Assembly (NCBI GenBank): GCA_035507035.1
Contig: DATJOJ010000063.1
Span: forward strand, 62,001-126,000
Length of the DNA stretch: 64,000 nucleotides
Reading direction: 5' to 3'
Source: DATJOJ01 sp035507035
GTDB lineage: Bacteria > Acidobacteriota > Terriglobia > Terriglobales > Acidobacteriaceae
The notes under the pieces are model-generated. The model made no database searches. It was given only the letters and a program-made list of their open reading frames with translations, and was not told where the DNA came from. Every line of letters begins with the position of its first letter. The stretch's first letter is position 1. Below are positions 51,671 to 60,570 of the stretch, one piece after another. The position numbers were made by a program, and so were the translations under genes.

Positions 51671-52843
51671 ATGAAAGCCCCACAGTGGATTTGTGGTTGC
51701 CTGCTGTCATTCTCCCTATCAATCTTTGCGTTTGCTCAACACGGTGGTGGTGGCCATAGCGGAGGGGCGGCAAGCGGCGGCGGAGTCGCTATCGGCGGAT
51801 CTCCCAGCACCGGCATCACTGCCGGAACCTCTTCCCTGCAACCGTTTATCTCCGGAAAAGTCGCTCTCGATGATGGCACAGTGTTGACCGAGCCAGTTGC
51901 CATCGAAACCATCTGCCGCGGTAACCGGCACACCGTCGCATATAGCGACGCTCACGGCGTTTTTAGCTTTCAATTTGGCGATCCCGCCCAACTCGGAACG
52001 CCGGATCTGAGCGACGCCAGCAACAGCATGCTGACAAGACAAGAGAATCAGCAGAATCAGCGCGATTGGAAGAGTTGTGAATTGGACGCGATACTTCCCG
52101 GCTACACCTCGGAAATAGTGGAATTGGCCAGCCGAGTCGATGCGCTGGATGACACCGACATCGGCAGGATCACGCTGCACCGCATGGCGCAGGTGGAAGG
52201 AACGAGCATTAGTGTGACCAGCGCGTTGGCCCCGGGAAGCGCGAAGAGCGCTCTGCAGAAGGGACGCGAAGCAGAAAAGAAGGGGCAATGGGACAAAGCC
52301 GAACAGTCCTTCCAAAAAGCAGTAAAGATATATCCGAAATATGCTTCGGCTTGGTATGAGCTCGGCCGAGTACAAATCGAAAAGAAGGATTTGGCCGGAG
52401 CCAAGCATTCTTTCGAGCAGTCGGTTGCCGCCGATCCCAAATTTGTGAATCCCTATGACGGCCTGGCGCAACTAGCATTTCAGGCGAAGCAGTGGCCCGA
52501 AGTCATCGATTCGACGAACAAGCTGCTGGCCTTGAATCCGGTGAATTTTCCCACCGCGTATTTCCTGAACGGCGTCGCGAATTACTATATGAAAAATTTC
52601 GACGCAGCGGAAAAGGTCGTGCGCCGGGGGACAAAAGTGGATGAGACGCACAGCGTTCCCAAGCTGCAATATTTGCTGGGAATGATCCTGCTACAGAAGC
52701 ATGATTATGCGGGTGCGGAGGTCTCGCTAAAGCAATACTTGCAGCTCACCAAACAGCCGGCCGAGATTGCGGAAGCGCAAAAAGAGTTGGGAGAAGTCGA
52801 AAAACTTTCCTCGCAGTCGGCGCCCAGCGAGGTAAAGAGATAA
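51671..52843 (+). CDS. Secreted TPR protein with an N-terminal carboxypeptidase-regulatory-like domain
   Basis: 390 residues from ATG 51671 (open to 51644). Signal peptide 'MKAPQWICGCLLSFSLSIFA' followed by a His/Gly/Ser-rich stretch GGGGHSGGAASGGG. Residues about 60-150 form a beta-sandwich-like domain ('ISGKVALDDGTVLTEPVAIETICRGNRHTVAYSD'). TPR repeats (about 195-380) include 'KAEQSFQKAVKIYPKYASAWYELGRVQIEKKDL' and 'AGAKHSFEQSVAADPKFVNPYDGLAQLAF'. Probably a periplasmic scaffold. It converges with the Tad genes. Confidence 0.8.
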   Translation: MKAPQWICGCLLSFSLSIFAFAQHGGGGHSGGAASGGGVAIGGSPSTGITAGTSSLQPFISGKVALDDGTVLTEPVAIETICRGNRHTVAYSDAHGVFSFQFGDPAQLGTPDLSDASNSMLTRQENQQNQRDWKSCELDAILPGYTSEIVELASRVDALDDTDIGRITLHRMAQVEGTSISVTSALAPGSAKSALQKGREAEKKGQWDKAEQSFQKAVKIYPKYASAWYELGRVQIEKKDLAGAKHSFEQSVAADPKFVNPYDGLAQLAFQAKQWPEVIDSTNKLLALNPVNFPTAYFLNGVANYYMKNFDAAEKVVRRGTKVDETHSVPKLQYLLGMILLQKHDYAGAEVSLKQYLQLTKQPAEIAEAQKELGEVEKLSSQSAPSEVKR

Positions 52844-52850
52844 GTCCTGT

Positions 52851-53459
52851 TCAGTCCATGTTCACCGCGGTGGCCGAGGTGGTGATCGTGCTGAGGGCAA
52901 AGCTCGAGCCCGGTGCTATCAACTGAATCACGCTGTTGAAGTGCCATGCGTAGGGATACGAAATCGTCACCTGTGTGCAGGGAATGTTGACGACCGGAGT
53001 GGTATTTGTCTGCAGATTGCAACTTTGGCTCGTGGTCGGTGAGTAACCACGAATGATCGTCAGAGTTAGCTGACCGGGACAGCCGTTTCCGGATGCCGCG
53101 TATGTCCACACCGGGTCTGTGCCGGAGGGTGGTGTAAGCGTGCTCAATCCGCAATCGTTCAGTTGTGCAGCCGTCAGGTAGCTGTCCACTAAGACCCGAA
53201 TAGCGTCCACGGAAGGGGGCGCATTGCATGATGTCGTGCCAGCGGGCGGACACAGGTCATTCGTCGGCTGGGCCGCGCCAAACCGCGCGCCCTCGCGAAC
53301 CGCATTATTCAGTTCTTGCTTCTGATTGAAAGCGCCGCCGAAATCGAAAATTCCAACCACCAGTACGACGAGTAAAGGAAGCGAGACGGCGAACTCGGCC
53401 AGGGACGAGGCTTCTTCGCGCCCCAGCCATCGACGGATAATTCCGGCCGCACGCCGCAT
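52851..53459 (-). CDS. TadE/TadG-like pilus assembly protein
   Basis: 202 residues. The TadE signature 'SSLAEFAVSLPLLVVLVVGIFDFGGAFNQKQELNNAVREGARFGA' (residues about 17-60) is a type IV-pilin-like hydrophobic helix with Glu after the cleavage position. The C-terminal part, with paired Cys, is variable. It should be inserted in the membrane as a pseudopilin of the Tad system. It overlaps the upstream TadE-like gene by one base. Confidence 0.85.
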   Translation of the reverse strand: MRRAAGIIRRWLGREEASSLAEFAVSLPLLVVLVVGIFDFGGAFNQKQELNNAVREGARFGAAQPTNDLCPPAGTTSCNAPPSVDAIRVLVDSYLTAAQLNDCGLSTLTPPSGTDPVWTYAASGNGCPGQLTLTIIRGYSPTTSQSCNLQTNTTPVVNIPCTQVTISYPYAWHFNSVIQLIAPGSSFALSTITTSATAVNMD

Positions 53460-54010
53460 TAATACTCACCCTTCATCTGCACGTTCGCTTTGAGGAGGAG
53501 CTGCTGGCCGTTCAAGGAAGTGAATGGGAGTGAGAATTGATAGGGATATTCGAACAAGACTGCAGTTCCACACACTGGAGGGTATGAGCTTGATGTCGGG
53601 GTCAACTGCACCTCGGTGCAGACGTTGATGTTGCTACTAAGACCGGCCGCTGTACACGTACCAGTCCCACAAAAGGTTGTTGGCAGTGGAGCGTACGGCT
53701 GAACCTGATGAGGATCGACATTGGACGCCTGCATAGCCTGCTCCACGACGCCTACTGCCTGGGATACAACTTGGGCGTTGCTGAGAGGTGTGCATGTCGC
53801 ACAGCTCTGTGCCACTGCGGCGCGAGCGCCTTCGCGCGCGGCGTGGTTGATGGTGGCATAGACGTTGAAGGCACGGCCGAACCAATAGATTCCCAACAAC
53901 ATCATGAATGCGAGGGGCAGAACCAGCGCCGCTTCAGCAATTTCGGAAGCCCCAGTCTCTTGAAGGAGTCTTGACGTCTTGATGAATTGTTTGACCACGC
54001 TCAACCCCAA
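53459..54010 (-). CDS. TadE-like pilus assembly protein
   Basis: 183 residues. Starts TTG at 54010, with GGGAG a few bases upstream; TTG 54004 and GTG 53998 are alternatives. Core 'ASEIAEAALVLPLAFMMLLGIYWFGRAFNVYATINHAAREGARAA' is the TadE family helix and downstream motif. Eight bases separate it from the prepilin peptidase gene. It is a second TadE-type pseudopilin alongside the 52851-53459 gene. Confidence 0.85.
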   Translation of the reverse strand: MGLSVVKQFIKTSRLLQETGASEIAEAALVLPLAFMMLLGIYWFGRAFNVYATINHAAREGARAAVAQSCATCTPLSNAQVVSQAVGVVEQAMQASNVDPHQVQPYAPLPTTFCGTGTCTAAGLSSNINVCTEVQLTPTSSSYPPVCGTAVLFEYPYQFSLPFTSLNGQQLLLKANVQMKGEY

Positions 54011-54019
54011 AACTTCTCC

Positions 54020-54577
54020 CTATGCTACTCCCCAAACATGGCCGACGGAATAAAGAACTACTGCAATGGCCGCAGCCACACCAAACGGCACCTTCAGCGC
54101 TTCAGGATTATCCAGCGAGAGTTCTTGCCCCGGGAGATGAAACCTAAGGAATGCCAGGAACATGCGCCCGATATTGCGCAAAGTCTGGCGGAAACGGCGT
54201 TTCCAGATGATTAGACCTAACGCCATGACCCCTGCCACCAGGACAGTAGCGAACAAAACCACAAGCAACTGCTGCGGGCCGACAAACGCTCCGACGGCTC
54301 CGATCAGCTTCCAATCTCCAGCGCCTAAGCTACGAACCAGAACGAATGGCAGCAAGACCGCCAGCCCGAGTAGCATTCCCAGCAACGATTCCCGCACGCC
54401 ATACCAACCAGACAGCCATGCATTCACGACGATGCCGAGCAGCGCCCCTGAGACGGTCAGCCAATTCGGGATACGGCGTGACCGCCAATCCGTTATGCCG
54501 GCAGCGGCTGCCATCACCCCGCACAGGATCCAAACCACCTGTTCTTTTGCTATTGCCATGAGAAGGCCAGGCCGCAC
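54020..54577 (-). CDS. Prepilin peptidase (A24, CpaA/TadV-like)
   Basis: 185 residues from GTG 54577, with AAAGG ten bases upstream; ATG 54559 is an alternative. Motifs: 'AAGITDWRSRRIPNWLTV', the first Asp motif, and 'RSLGAGDWKLIGAVGAFVGP', the GxGD active-site motif of aspartic prepilin peptidases. Six membrane helices. It processes Tad pilins or the TadE pseudopilins encoded downstream. Confidence 0.9.
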   Translation of the reverse strand: MRPGLLMAIAKEQVVWILCGVMAAAAGITDWRSRRIPNWLTVSGALLGIVVNAWLSGWYGVRESLLGMLLGLAVLLPFVLVRSLGAGDWKLIGAVGAFVGPQQLLVVLFATVLVAGVMALGLIIWKRRFRQTLRNIGRMFLAFLRFHLPGQELSLDNPEALKVPFGVAAAIAVVLYSVGHVWGVA

Positions 54578-54605
54578 GCGAAAACGGCCTTTGCCCAGTT
54601 AAAAC

Positions 54606-54631
54606 AAAAGGCCCGAGCAATCGGGCCTTTT
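54606..54631 (-). terminator. Intrinsic terminator of ctpA
   Basis: AAAAGGCCCGA (54606-54616) pairs with TCGGGCCTTTT (54621-54631), loop GCAA. Read on the minus strand, the stem is followed by TTTTGTTTT. It lies between the ctpA stop (54650) and the prepilin peptidase start. A-runs on the other flank mean it could also work on the plus strand. Confidence 0.85.
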
Positions 54632-54649
54632 GCTGACATCAGCGACACT

Positions 54650-56248
54650 CTAGCGGCTCAGCGGTTGTGCGTTGCTGCGCTGCGCGATGACGCGGCGCGC
54701 GTTTTCCGCCAGTTGCTTTGCCTGCGGCAGAAGGTCCAGCCCCTTGAGCACTTCCGGGTCCGATTCCGCTTTTACCTTCAGGCCTTCTTCTTGCCCGAAG
54801 GCGTCGACAAAAATTTCGTACTTGATATTGGAACGCACCCAATCGTTGTTATCTGCCAGGTCCGCCTCGCTGTAGCTAATCTTTTCGCTATCGAGGAACT
54901 TGCGGAAATCCTGCATCACGTTTTCATCTACCTCGAAAGTCTTGGTGGGATGATGCGACAGTGTGTAGCGTTTGGCAAAGTTAAAGAACGCGTAATGCTG
55001 CAGCAGTTCATCCTGGAAATGATTGGTCTTGGTCGCCGGAATATTGACGTCGGGAGTGATTCCACCGCCGCCGTAAACCGTGCGGCCACTATCGGTGAGC
55101 TTCACTTCACGATTGGCGGTGTTGTTGTCGGTGTCGCGCTCGAAGTAGTAATCGTAAAGGGAGACGTTGGAATAATCGCGCTGGATGAGGCGTCCGCTCG
55201 GCGTGTAGTACTTGGCGGTGGTCAGAGCCAGGCCGGTATTTTCGTCCAGTGGATAAACGGTCTGAACCAAGCCTTTTCCAAAAGTGGTTTCGCCCACGAT
55301 CAAGCCACGGTCGTGATCCTGAATGGCGCCGGCTACGATTTCGGCAGCAGAGGCGGTCCCGCGATTCACCAGTACCACCAGAGGATAGTCATTGCCGCCG
55401 TTGCCATGTGCTGCGACGTAGCGCTTCTCCGGCGAAGAACGGCCATGGTGAGAAACGATCAGTTGACCCTTGTGCAGGAACTTATCAGCAGTATCGACGC
55501 CTTCGCTTAACAGACCACCGGGGTTCTGGCGCAGGTCGAGAACCAGGCCTTTCAGATCGCCCATCTCGTCGAGAGCGTTTTGGACTTCTTTGCCGGTGTT
55601 TTCGTTGAAGCCGGTGATGTGCATGTAGCCGATTCCCGGCCGAATCAGGAAGTGGAGGTCAACGCTGTAACGTGGGATTTCATCGCGGACCACGGCGAAC
55701 TCGAGCGGTTTGTCCGCGCCCTCGCGCATGATGGTGATGTGGACCGTCGTTCCCTTAGGTCCTTTGAGCAGGTCGGCGACATCGGTGGTGCTCATGTTGT
55801 CGGTCGGCTTGCCGTCGACGGCGACGATAATGTCTCCCGGACGAATGCCGGCGCGATAGGCTGGCGTGCCGGCGAATGGAGCAATCACGATGACTTTGTT
55901 ATTGCGCGGCCCGACGGTCATGCCGACGCCGTAGTACTTGCCGCGCTGGTCTTCGCGCAATAGCGCGTACGATTTGGGATCAAAGAAGTTGGAGTGCGGA
56001 TCGAGCACATGCAGCATGCCGGGAATGGCGCCGTTATAAATCGCCTTGTCCGGGTTCACTGGCTCAGCGTAGTTTTGCTCGACTAAGCTGTACACCTCGG
56101 TGAACTGGTGGAGGCTGTCGCGCAAATCGGCATCGCCGCCGGGAGCTGCTGCAGGAGTGATCTTCTGACCGAAGACCAATCCGAGAAAACCGCAACTGAG
56201 AAGGATAAGAACTACCAGGAAGAATGAGCGTCTCGAACTACCAACCAT
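54650..56248 (-). CDS. ctpA: C-terminal processing protease (S41) with PDZ domain
   Basis: 532 residues. N-terminal membrane anchor/signal (FFLVVLILLSCGFLGLVFGQ), PDZ domain (about 107-190, 'GVGMTVGPRNNKVIVIAPFAGTPAYRAGIRPGDIIVAVDG'), then S41 core with catalytic Ser300 in NRGTASAAEIVAG and Lys325 in TTFGKGLVQT. A further helical C-terminal region extends past the usual core. It trims C-termini of exported proteins in the periplasm. Transcribed toward its terminator; not part of the Tad operon despite its position. Confidence 0.92.
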   Translation of the reverse strand: MVGSSRRSFFLVVLILLSCGFLGLVFGQKITPAAAPGGDADLRDSLHQFTEVYSLVEQNYAEPVNPDKAIYNGAIPGMLHVLDPHSNFFDPKSYALLREDQRGKYYGVGMTVGPRNNKVIVIAPFAGTPAYRAGIRPGDIIVAVDGKPTDNMSTTDVADLLKGPKGTTVHITIMREGADKPLEFAVVRDEIPRYSVDLHFLIRPGIGYMHITGFNENTGKEVQNALDEMGDLKGLVLDLRQNPGGLLSEGVDTADKFLHKGQLIVSHHGRSSPEKRYVAAHGNGGNDYPLVVLVNRGTASAAEIVAGAIQDHDRGLIVGETTFGKGLVQTVYPLDENTGLALTTAKYYTPSGRLIQRDYSNVSLYDYYFERDTDNNTANREVKLTDSGRTVYGGGGITPDVNIPATKTNHFQDELLQHYAFFNFAKRYTLSHHPTKTFEVDENVMQDFRKFLDSEKISYSEADLADNNDWVRSNIKYEIFVDAFGQEEGLKVKAESDPEVLKGLDLLPQAKQLAENARRVIAQRSNAQPLSR

Positions 56249-56609
56249 CGTTGATTTCCTTCGCTTTAGACCGGGAGGGCCGGTTGGCCCATCTCAGCGC
56301 AGTATAGCATGGCTACCCCACGCCACTTAGCAGGATTTCCCTCCCCAAAGGTAACTGGAAGGATAGCCGCCGCTGAAAGTTAAGATGCGGGTCGCGGGCC
56401 AGGCGATGCGGCAAAGAAATGGCTGTTGTGAAAGGTTTTGCGGGCCAGTATCCACAGGCAATACATGATTTTTTCTGGCAAAGAGTCGGCCAAGTGATAG
56501 TAGACTGTTCCGAATCTGTGAGGATGCCGTCCGTGCCCGATTGCCGGCTTTATCCAAGAGACTTCCCCATCTTGATCTTGACTAGCGACCCCCGGCAGGA
56601 CGGTGGGCG
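56249..56609. other. 361-bp intergenic region, no gene seen
   Basis: Divergent region between ctpA (minus) and the FG-GAP protein (plus). It should hold both promoters. I saw no convincing ORF, inverted repeat or RNA motif; the only short ORFs lack ribosome binding sites and recognisable sequence. Confidence 0.5.
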
Positions 56610-57893
56610 ATGAAACGCGATCATGTGTTCACGGTTCTACTTTTGGGTTTGCTCTGGTTTGGGTTGGCAAGGCCAAGATGCGTGGCTGCAGACAGGCCGA
56701 AACTGACGGTTCATCGCGCCAATTTGAATTCCACCGAACAGCAGCCCGGCGACGGCTACGGAGCCGCGGTAGCAGTTCAGGGCGACACGGTTGTGGTCGG
56801 GGCTCCGCTGGCCAACGCAGCGTACGTCTTTCAGAAGCCCGCCAACGGCTGGCAGAACATGACCCAAACCGCAATCCTGACGGCGTCTGACGATGCCGAT
56901 CACTTTGGCGCTTCGGTGGCAATCAGTGACGACACCATCGTGGTTGGAGCCCCCTACACCACGGTCAACGGCGAAGTTGAACAGGGCGCCGCGTACGTCT
57001 TCGTCAAACCTCCGGGCGGATGGGCGGACATGACTCAGACGGCCAAACTTACCGGCCTGCACTTGGACAACAAAGGGGTCGACCTGCTCGGGAACACGGT
57101 ATCGGTGAGCCGGAACACCATTGTTGTCGGGGTACCGAATGTGAATCAGGGCGGCGCGGCGCTAGGCTGGGGAGAGGCCCTCATTTACGTCGAGCCGCAG
57201 GGCGGGTGGGCGGATTCGACTGAGACTGCGGTTCTCTATGTCAATCCGGCCGATTACCCTTTTCTCGGGTTGGGCTTTGGCGTTTCCACGGCCATCAGCG
57301 GTAGCACAGTCGTGGTCGGAGCGAATGGTTGTTGCATCGATGGCGACGTCGGGTTGGGCGCAGCCTATGTCTATGTAGAACCAACCGCAGGATGGGAGAC
57401 TACTGACGCCTACAATGGCGAACTCACGGGGACGGAAGTACAGCCGGGGGACTATTTTGGGGAGTCGGTGTCGGTCGATGGCAGCACCGTGCTGGTTGGT
57501 TCACCGCAGACTTACAGCTTTTCGGTGGGAGCAGCTTACGTTTACGTCGAGCCGCCTGGCGGGTGGATCTCGATGACCCAGACAGCGGAGCTATATCCCT
57601 TGTTCACGATCGAGGGAAGTTTTGGCCAATCGGTCTCCATCAGCGGAAAGGACGTATTGATCGGCGCACCCCTCACCGCCGTGTCGCATTCGGATCAGGG
57701 AGCGGTTTATTTGTTCCGCGAACCGAACAGCGGGTGGCGCAGCACGATGAAATACCGGGCCAAGCTGACCAACTCTCCCCAGTTTTATTCCTTTGGGCAG
57801 TCGGTATCCATTGCCGACACCACGTCGGTAGTCGGATTTAGTGGAACCTTCAAGAGCAACGGCGGCGTACTGGTATTCTGGCTAGCTCCGTGA
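56610..57893 (+). CDS. Secreted FG-GAP-like seven-repeat propeller
   Basis: 427 residues with a signal peptide (TVLLLGLLWFGLARPRCVAA). Seven repeats of about 55 residues each have the pattern FG.SV.I....VVGAP...GAAYVYVEP.GGW: examples 'GDGYGAAVAVQGDTVVVGAP', 'ADHFGASVAISDDTIVVGAP', 'PGDYFGESVSVDGSTVLVGS', 'EGSFGQSVSISGKDVLIGAP' and a last 'YSFGQSVSIADTTSVVGFS'. Seven repeats imply a complete seven-bladed propeller. It is exported; substrate or partner is unknown. Confidence 0.82.
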   Translation: MKRDHVFTVLLLGLLWFGLARPRCVAADRPKLTVHRANLNSTEQQPGDGYGAAVAVQGDTVVVGAPLANAAYVFQKPANGWQNMTQTAILTASDDADHFGASVAISDDTIVVGAPYTTVNGEVEQGAAYVFVKPPGGWADMTQTAKLTGLHLDNKGVDLLGNTVSVSRNTIVVGVPNVNQGGAALGWGEALIYVEPQGGWADSTETAVLYVNPADYPFLGLGFGVSTAISGSTVVVGANGCCIDGDVGLGAAYVYVEPTAGWETTDAYNGELTGTEVQPGDYFGESVSVDGSTVLVGSPQTYSFSVGAAYVYVEPPGGWISMTQTAELYPLFTIEGSFGQSVSISGKDVLIGAPLTAVSHSDQGAVYLFREPNSGWRSTMKYRAKLTNSPQFYSFGQSVSIADTTSVVGFSGTFKSNGGVLVFWLAP

Positions 57894-57937
57894 AGTTAAT
57901 GTCGAATCGCTAATGTGATAAGCAAGGTAACGCTTCA

Positions 57938-59212
57938 ATGCATTTCTGGAAATATATAAAGAGTTACATAACCTTCTGTATTGCCGCATTTGTGCTTTTT
58001 TCGTTTATGGCAGTGGCAAGCGACGGGCCTGCTGAGACGACGATTTACAGTTTCGATGGCCTTCAGCCGGGCGGCAATCCGATGGCAGGGCTAATCGCCG
58101 ATAGCACTGGCGCGCTTTATGGCACTGCTGTCAGCGGTGGGAACTTCTTGGCCTGCGCGCAGGGAGGGCCTTGTGGCGTCGTGTTCGAGCTCACGCCTCC
58201 GACGCAACAAGGTGGGCCGTGGAGCGAGACTGTACTGTACGATTTCCAGAACCAGGATCCCAGTCCACCAACCAGCAATTTGGTGTTCGATCAAGTGGGA
58301 AATCTTTACGGCAGCACGGATGCCTTGGACGAAAGCGATGGGGACCCGGTACTTTTTCAGCTAAGTCCGGCGAACGGGACCTGGGACCTCAATTCAGTCT
58401 ACGGAAGCGGCATGATCGGACAGGTCGCAACGCCGATCGTAGACAAACAGAGCAACCTCTATACGACCGTGGCCGAGTCTTTCAATTGCTGCGGGTTCGT
58501 ACTGGAACTCAGTCCCCAAACCGATGGGAGCTGGACACAAAACATCTTGTACAGTTTTGATGGCTCTGATGGCATTGATCCGCTAGGCGGAGTGATCGCC
58601 GACACGTCAGGAAATCTCTTTGGCACTACAGCGTCGGTCGGAAGCGCACCACACTGCGGTGCCGTATTCGAACTTTCGCTGCGCAACGGCAGTTGGAGGG
58701 AAACCGTTCTCCATGTCTTCTCCAAGAGCGATGGATGTAATCCAACTGCCGGAGTGATTCGCGACGCGAAGGGCAACCTCTACGGGACCACGGAATTCGG
58801 CGGGCTGGGTCCATGCATATCCGGCTGCGGAACCGTATTTGAATTGAGTCCGCCGGTAAGAGATGGCGCAGAGTGGACCGAAACAACTCTTCACAAATTC
58901 ACCGCCGCCGATGGCTTTTATCCTTATGCGGGCTTGGCCATCGACTCGACTGGTGCAGTCTATGGAACCACCATCCGAGGAGGGAGTGGGCCATGTGAAC
59001 CGACCGGAGCCGGCTGCGGAACCGTATATCGGCTGACGCCGCCCTCACAACCAGGCGGGACCTGGGTGCACTCGTATTACAGCTTTCAGGGCCCAGACGG
59101 AACATTCCCTTACGGGAACGTGCTTCTTGATGAACATCACGGCGCACTCTATGGGACAACGTCGAGCGGCGGGGTCTACGGATTCGGCACCGTGTTTGAG
59201 GTGGTTCATTAG
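57938..59212 (+). CDS. Secreted GloVer-repeat seven-bladed propeller
   Basis: 424 residues with an N-terminal signal segment (YITFCIAAFVLFSFMAVAS). Repeats follow G.P.AGLI.D..G.LYGTT..GG...GTVFEL.P: seven are visible, beginning GGNPMAGLIADSTGALYGTA and ending 'GALYGTTSSGGVYGFGTVFE'. Repeat 3 is the most degenerate (NLYTTVAESFNCCGFVLEL). Such GloVer repeats form an extracellular propeller. It follows the FG-GAP gene by 44 bases and its stop overlaps the cpaF stop (59209-59212). Function unknown. Confidence 0.83.
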   Translation: MHFWKYIKSYITFCIAAFVLFSFMAVASDGPAETTIYSFDGLQPGGNPMAGLIADSTGALYGTAVSGGNFLACAQGGPCGVVFELTPPTQQGGPWSETVLYDFQNQDPSPPTSNLVFDQVGNLYGSTDALDESDGDPVLFQLSPANGTWDLNSVYGSGMIGQVATPIVDKQSNLYTTVAESFNCCGFVLELSPQTDGSWTQNILYSFDGSDGIDPLGGVIADTSGNLFGTTASVGSAPHCGAVFELSLRNGSWRETVLHVFSKSDGCNPTAGVIRDAKGNLYGTTEFGGLGPCISGCGTVFELSPPVRDGAEWTETTLHKFTAADGFYPYAGLAIDSTGAVYGTTIRGGSGPCEPTGAGCGTVYRLTPPSQPGGTWVHSYYSFQGPDGTFPYGNVLLDEHHGALYGTTSSGGVYGFGTVFEVVH

Positions 59213-60570
59213 CCCCAGGTTTTGACGTTCTCTTCGAAAAAATTCATCGGCAAGGTGATGCCGGAGGCTTGCAGCTTCTCGGCAAACCGTGGACGGATGC
59301 CGGTTGCGCGGAATGTGCCCTTGACCCGGCCGTCCTGGGCTACGCCCTGCTTCTCGAACAAGAAGATGTCCTGCATGGTCACAACCTCATGCTCCATTCC
59401 TGTAATTTCGGTAATGTGAGTCACCCGCCGGCTGCCGTCGGCAAAACGCGCCATCTGTACGACCAGCGTGATGGCAGAAGCGATCTGCTTGCGTACCGCC
59501 TTGTCTAATAGATTCAGATTTGCAGTTAATGCCATGGTCTCTAACCTGGAGATGGCATCGCGTGGGCTGTTGGCGTGAATTGTGGTCAGCGACCCGTCGT
59601 GGCCTGTATTCATGGCCTGGAGCATGTCGAGCGCTTCTTCGCCCCGCACCTCTCCGACAATGATGCGGTTGGGGCGCATGCGCAGGCTGTTGATCAACAA
59701 CTGGCGCGGCATTACCGCGCCGCGGCCATCAACATTCGGTGGACGACATTCCAAGCGCACCACATGGCGCTGCTTCAACTGCAACTCAGCCGCATCCTCG
59801 ATGGTGATGATGCGTTCTTTATTGGAAATGCAGCCGGACAAGATGTTCAGCAGCGTGGTTTTTCCACAACCAGTGCCGCCGGAAACGAGAATGTTCAAGC
59901 GAGTACGGACTGCTCCTTTAAGCAACTCGAGCATGGGGCGAGTGAGCGTCTGGTTGGCGAGAATGTCTTCTTCCGTGATGGGAATGTGGCCGAAGCGGCG
60001 AATCGAAAGATGGGGACCGTCGATCGCGAGGGGAGGAATTACGACGTTGACGCGGGAGCCGTCAGGTAAGCGAGCGTCGACCATGGGGAAATATTCGTCC
60101 ACGCTGCGGCCGACGGCAGACACGATTCGATTGATGATTCGCATCAAGTGGGCGTCGTCTTTGAAAACAACCTTGGTGTCTTCAAGCACCCCCTGACGCT
60201 CGACATAAACCTCGAGCGCCCCATTGACGAGAATGTCGTTGATTTCGGGATCCTGGAGCAGGGGCTCGAGCGGGCCCAGACCAAAAACTTCGTCCAAAAT
60301 TTCCAGGCAAAGATGCTCGCGTTCAGGGGCGCCCAGCGGCACTTTGAGCTGCGACACCCGCTCCTGAATCGCCGCCAGGGCCTGGCGACGCGTACGGTCG
60401 TCCGAGGACGTCGCGATTTTCTCGAGATCGAGATGTTGTAGAAGATCACGATGAATGGCGATTTTCCAATCCTGATAGGCGCGAAAGTCTCGTCCACTGG
60501 GCTTTTTTGGAACCGCGGCGGCGCCGTGAGATCCGGCGGGAGAGGCTGGGGTGCGGTTGGAATCTGCCAT
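59209..60570 (-). CDS. cpaF: CpaF/TadA-type secretion ATPase
   Basis: 453 residues. Walker A GGTGCGKT (231-238), Asp box 'RIITIEDAAELQL', Walker B-like 'PNRIIVGEVRGEEALDMLQAMNTGHDGSLTTIHANSPRDA' and His box. N-terminal 'FGLGPLEPLLQDPEINDILVNG' is the CpaF domain. It powers assembly of the Tad pilus from the cytoplasmic face. It lies about 5 kb from the other Tad genes in the window, on the same strand; TadB, TadC, secretin and Flp are absent here. Confidence 0.92.
   Translation of the reverse strand: MADSNRTPASPAGSHGAAAVPKKPSGRDFRAYQDWKIAIHRDLLQHLDLEKIATSSDDRTRRQALAAIQERVSQLKVPLGAPEREHLCLEILDEVFGLGPLEPLLQDPEINDILVNGALEVYVERQGVLEDTKVVFKDDAHLMRIINRIVSAVGRSVDEYFPMVDARLPDGSRVNVVIPPLAIDGPHLSIRRFGHIPITEEDILANQTLTRPMLELLKGAVRTRLNILVSGGTGCGKTTLLNILSGCISNKERIITIEDAAELQLKQRHVVRLECRPPNVDGRGAVMPRQLLINSLRMRPNRIIVGEVRGEEALDMLQAMNTGHDGSLTTIHANSPRDAISRLETMALTANLNLLDKAVRKQIASAITLVVQMARFADGSRRVTHITEITGMEHEVVTMQDIFLFEKQGVAQDGRVKGTFRATGIRPRFAEKLQASGITLPMNFFEENVKTWG

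Noticed and set aside
52705..53253. 182-aa minus-strand ORF overlapping the TadG-like gene
   Set aside because: Different frame from the TadE/TadG signature gene and no recognisable sequence.
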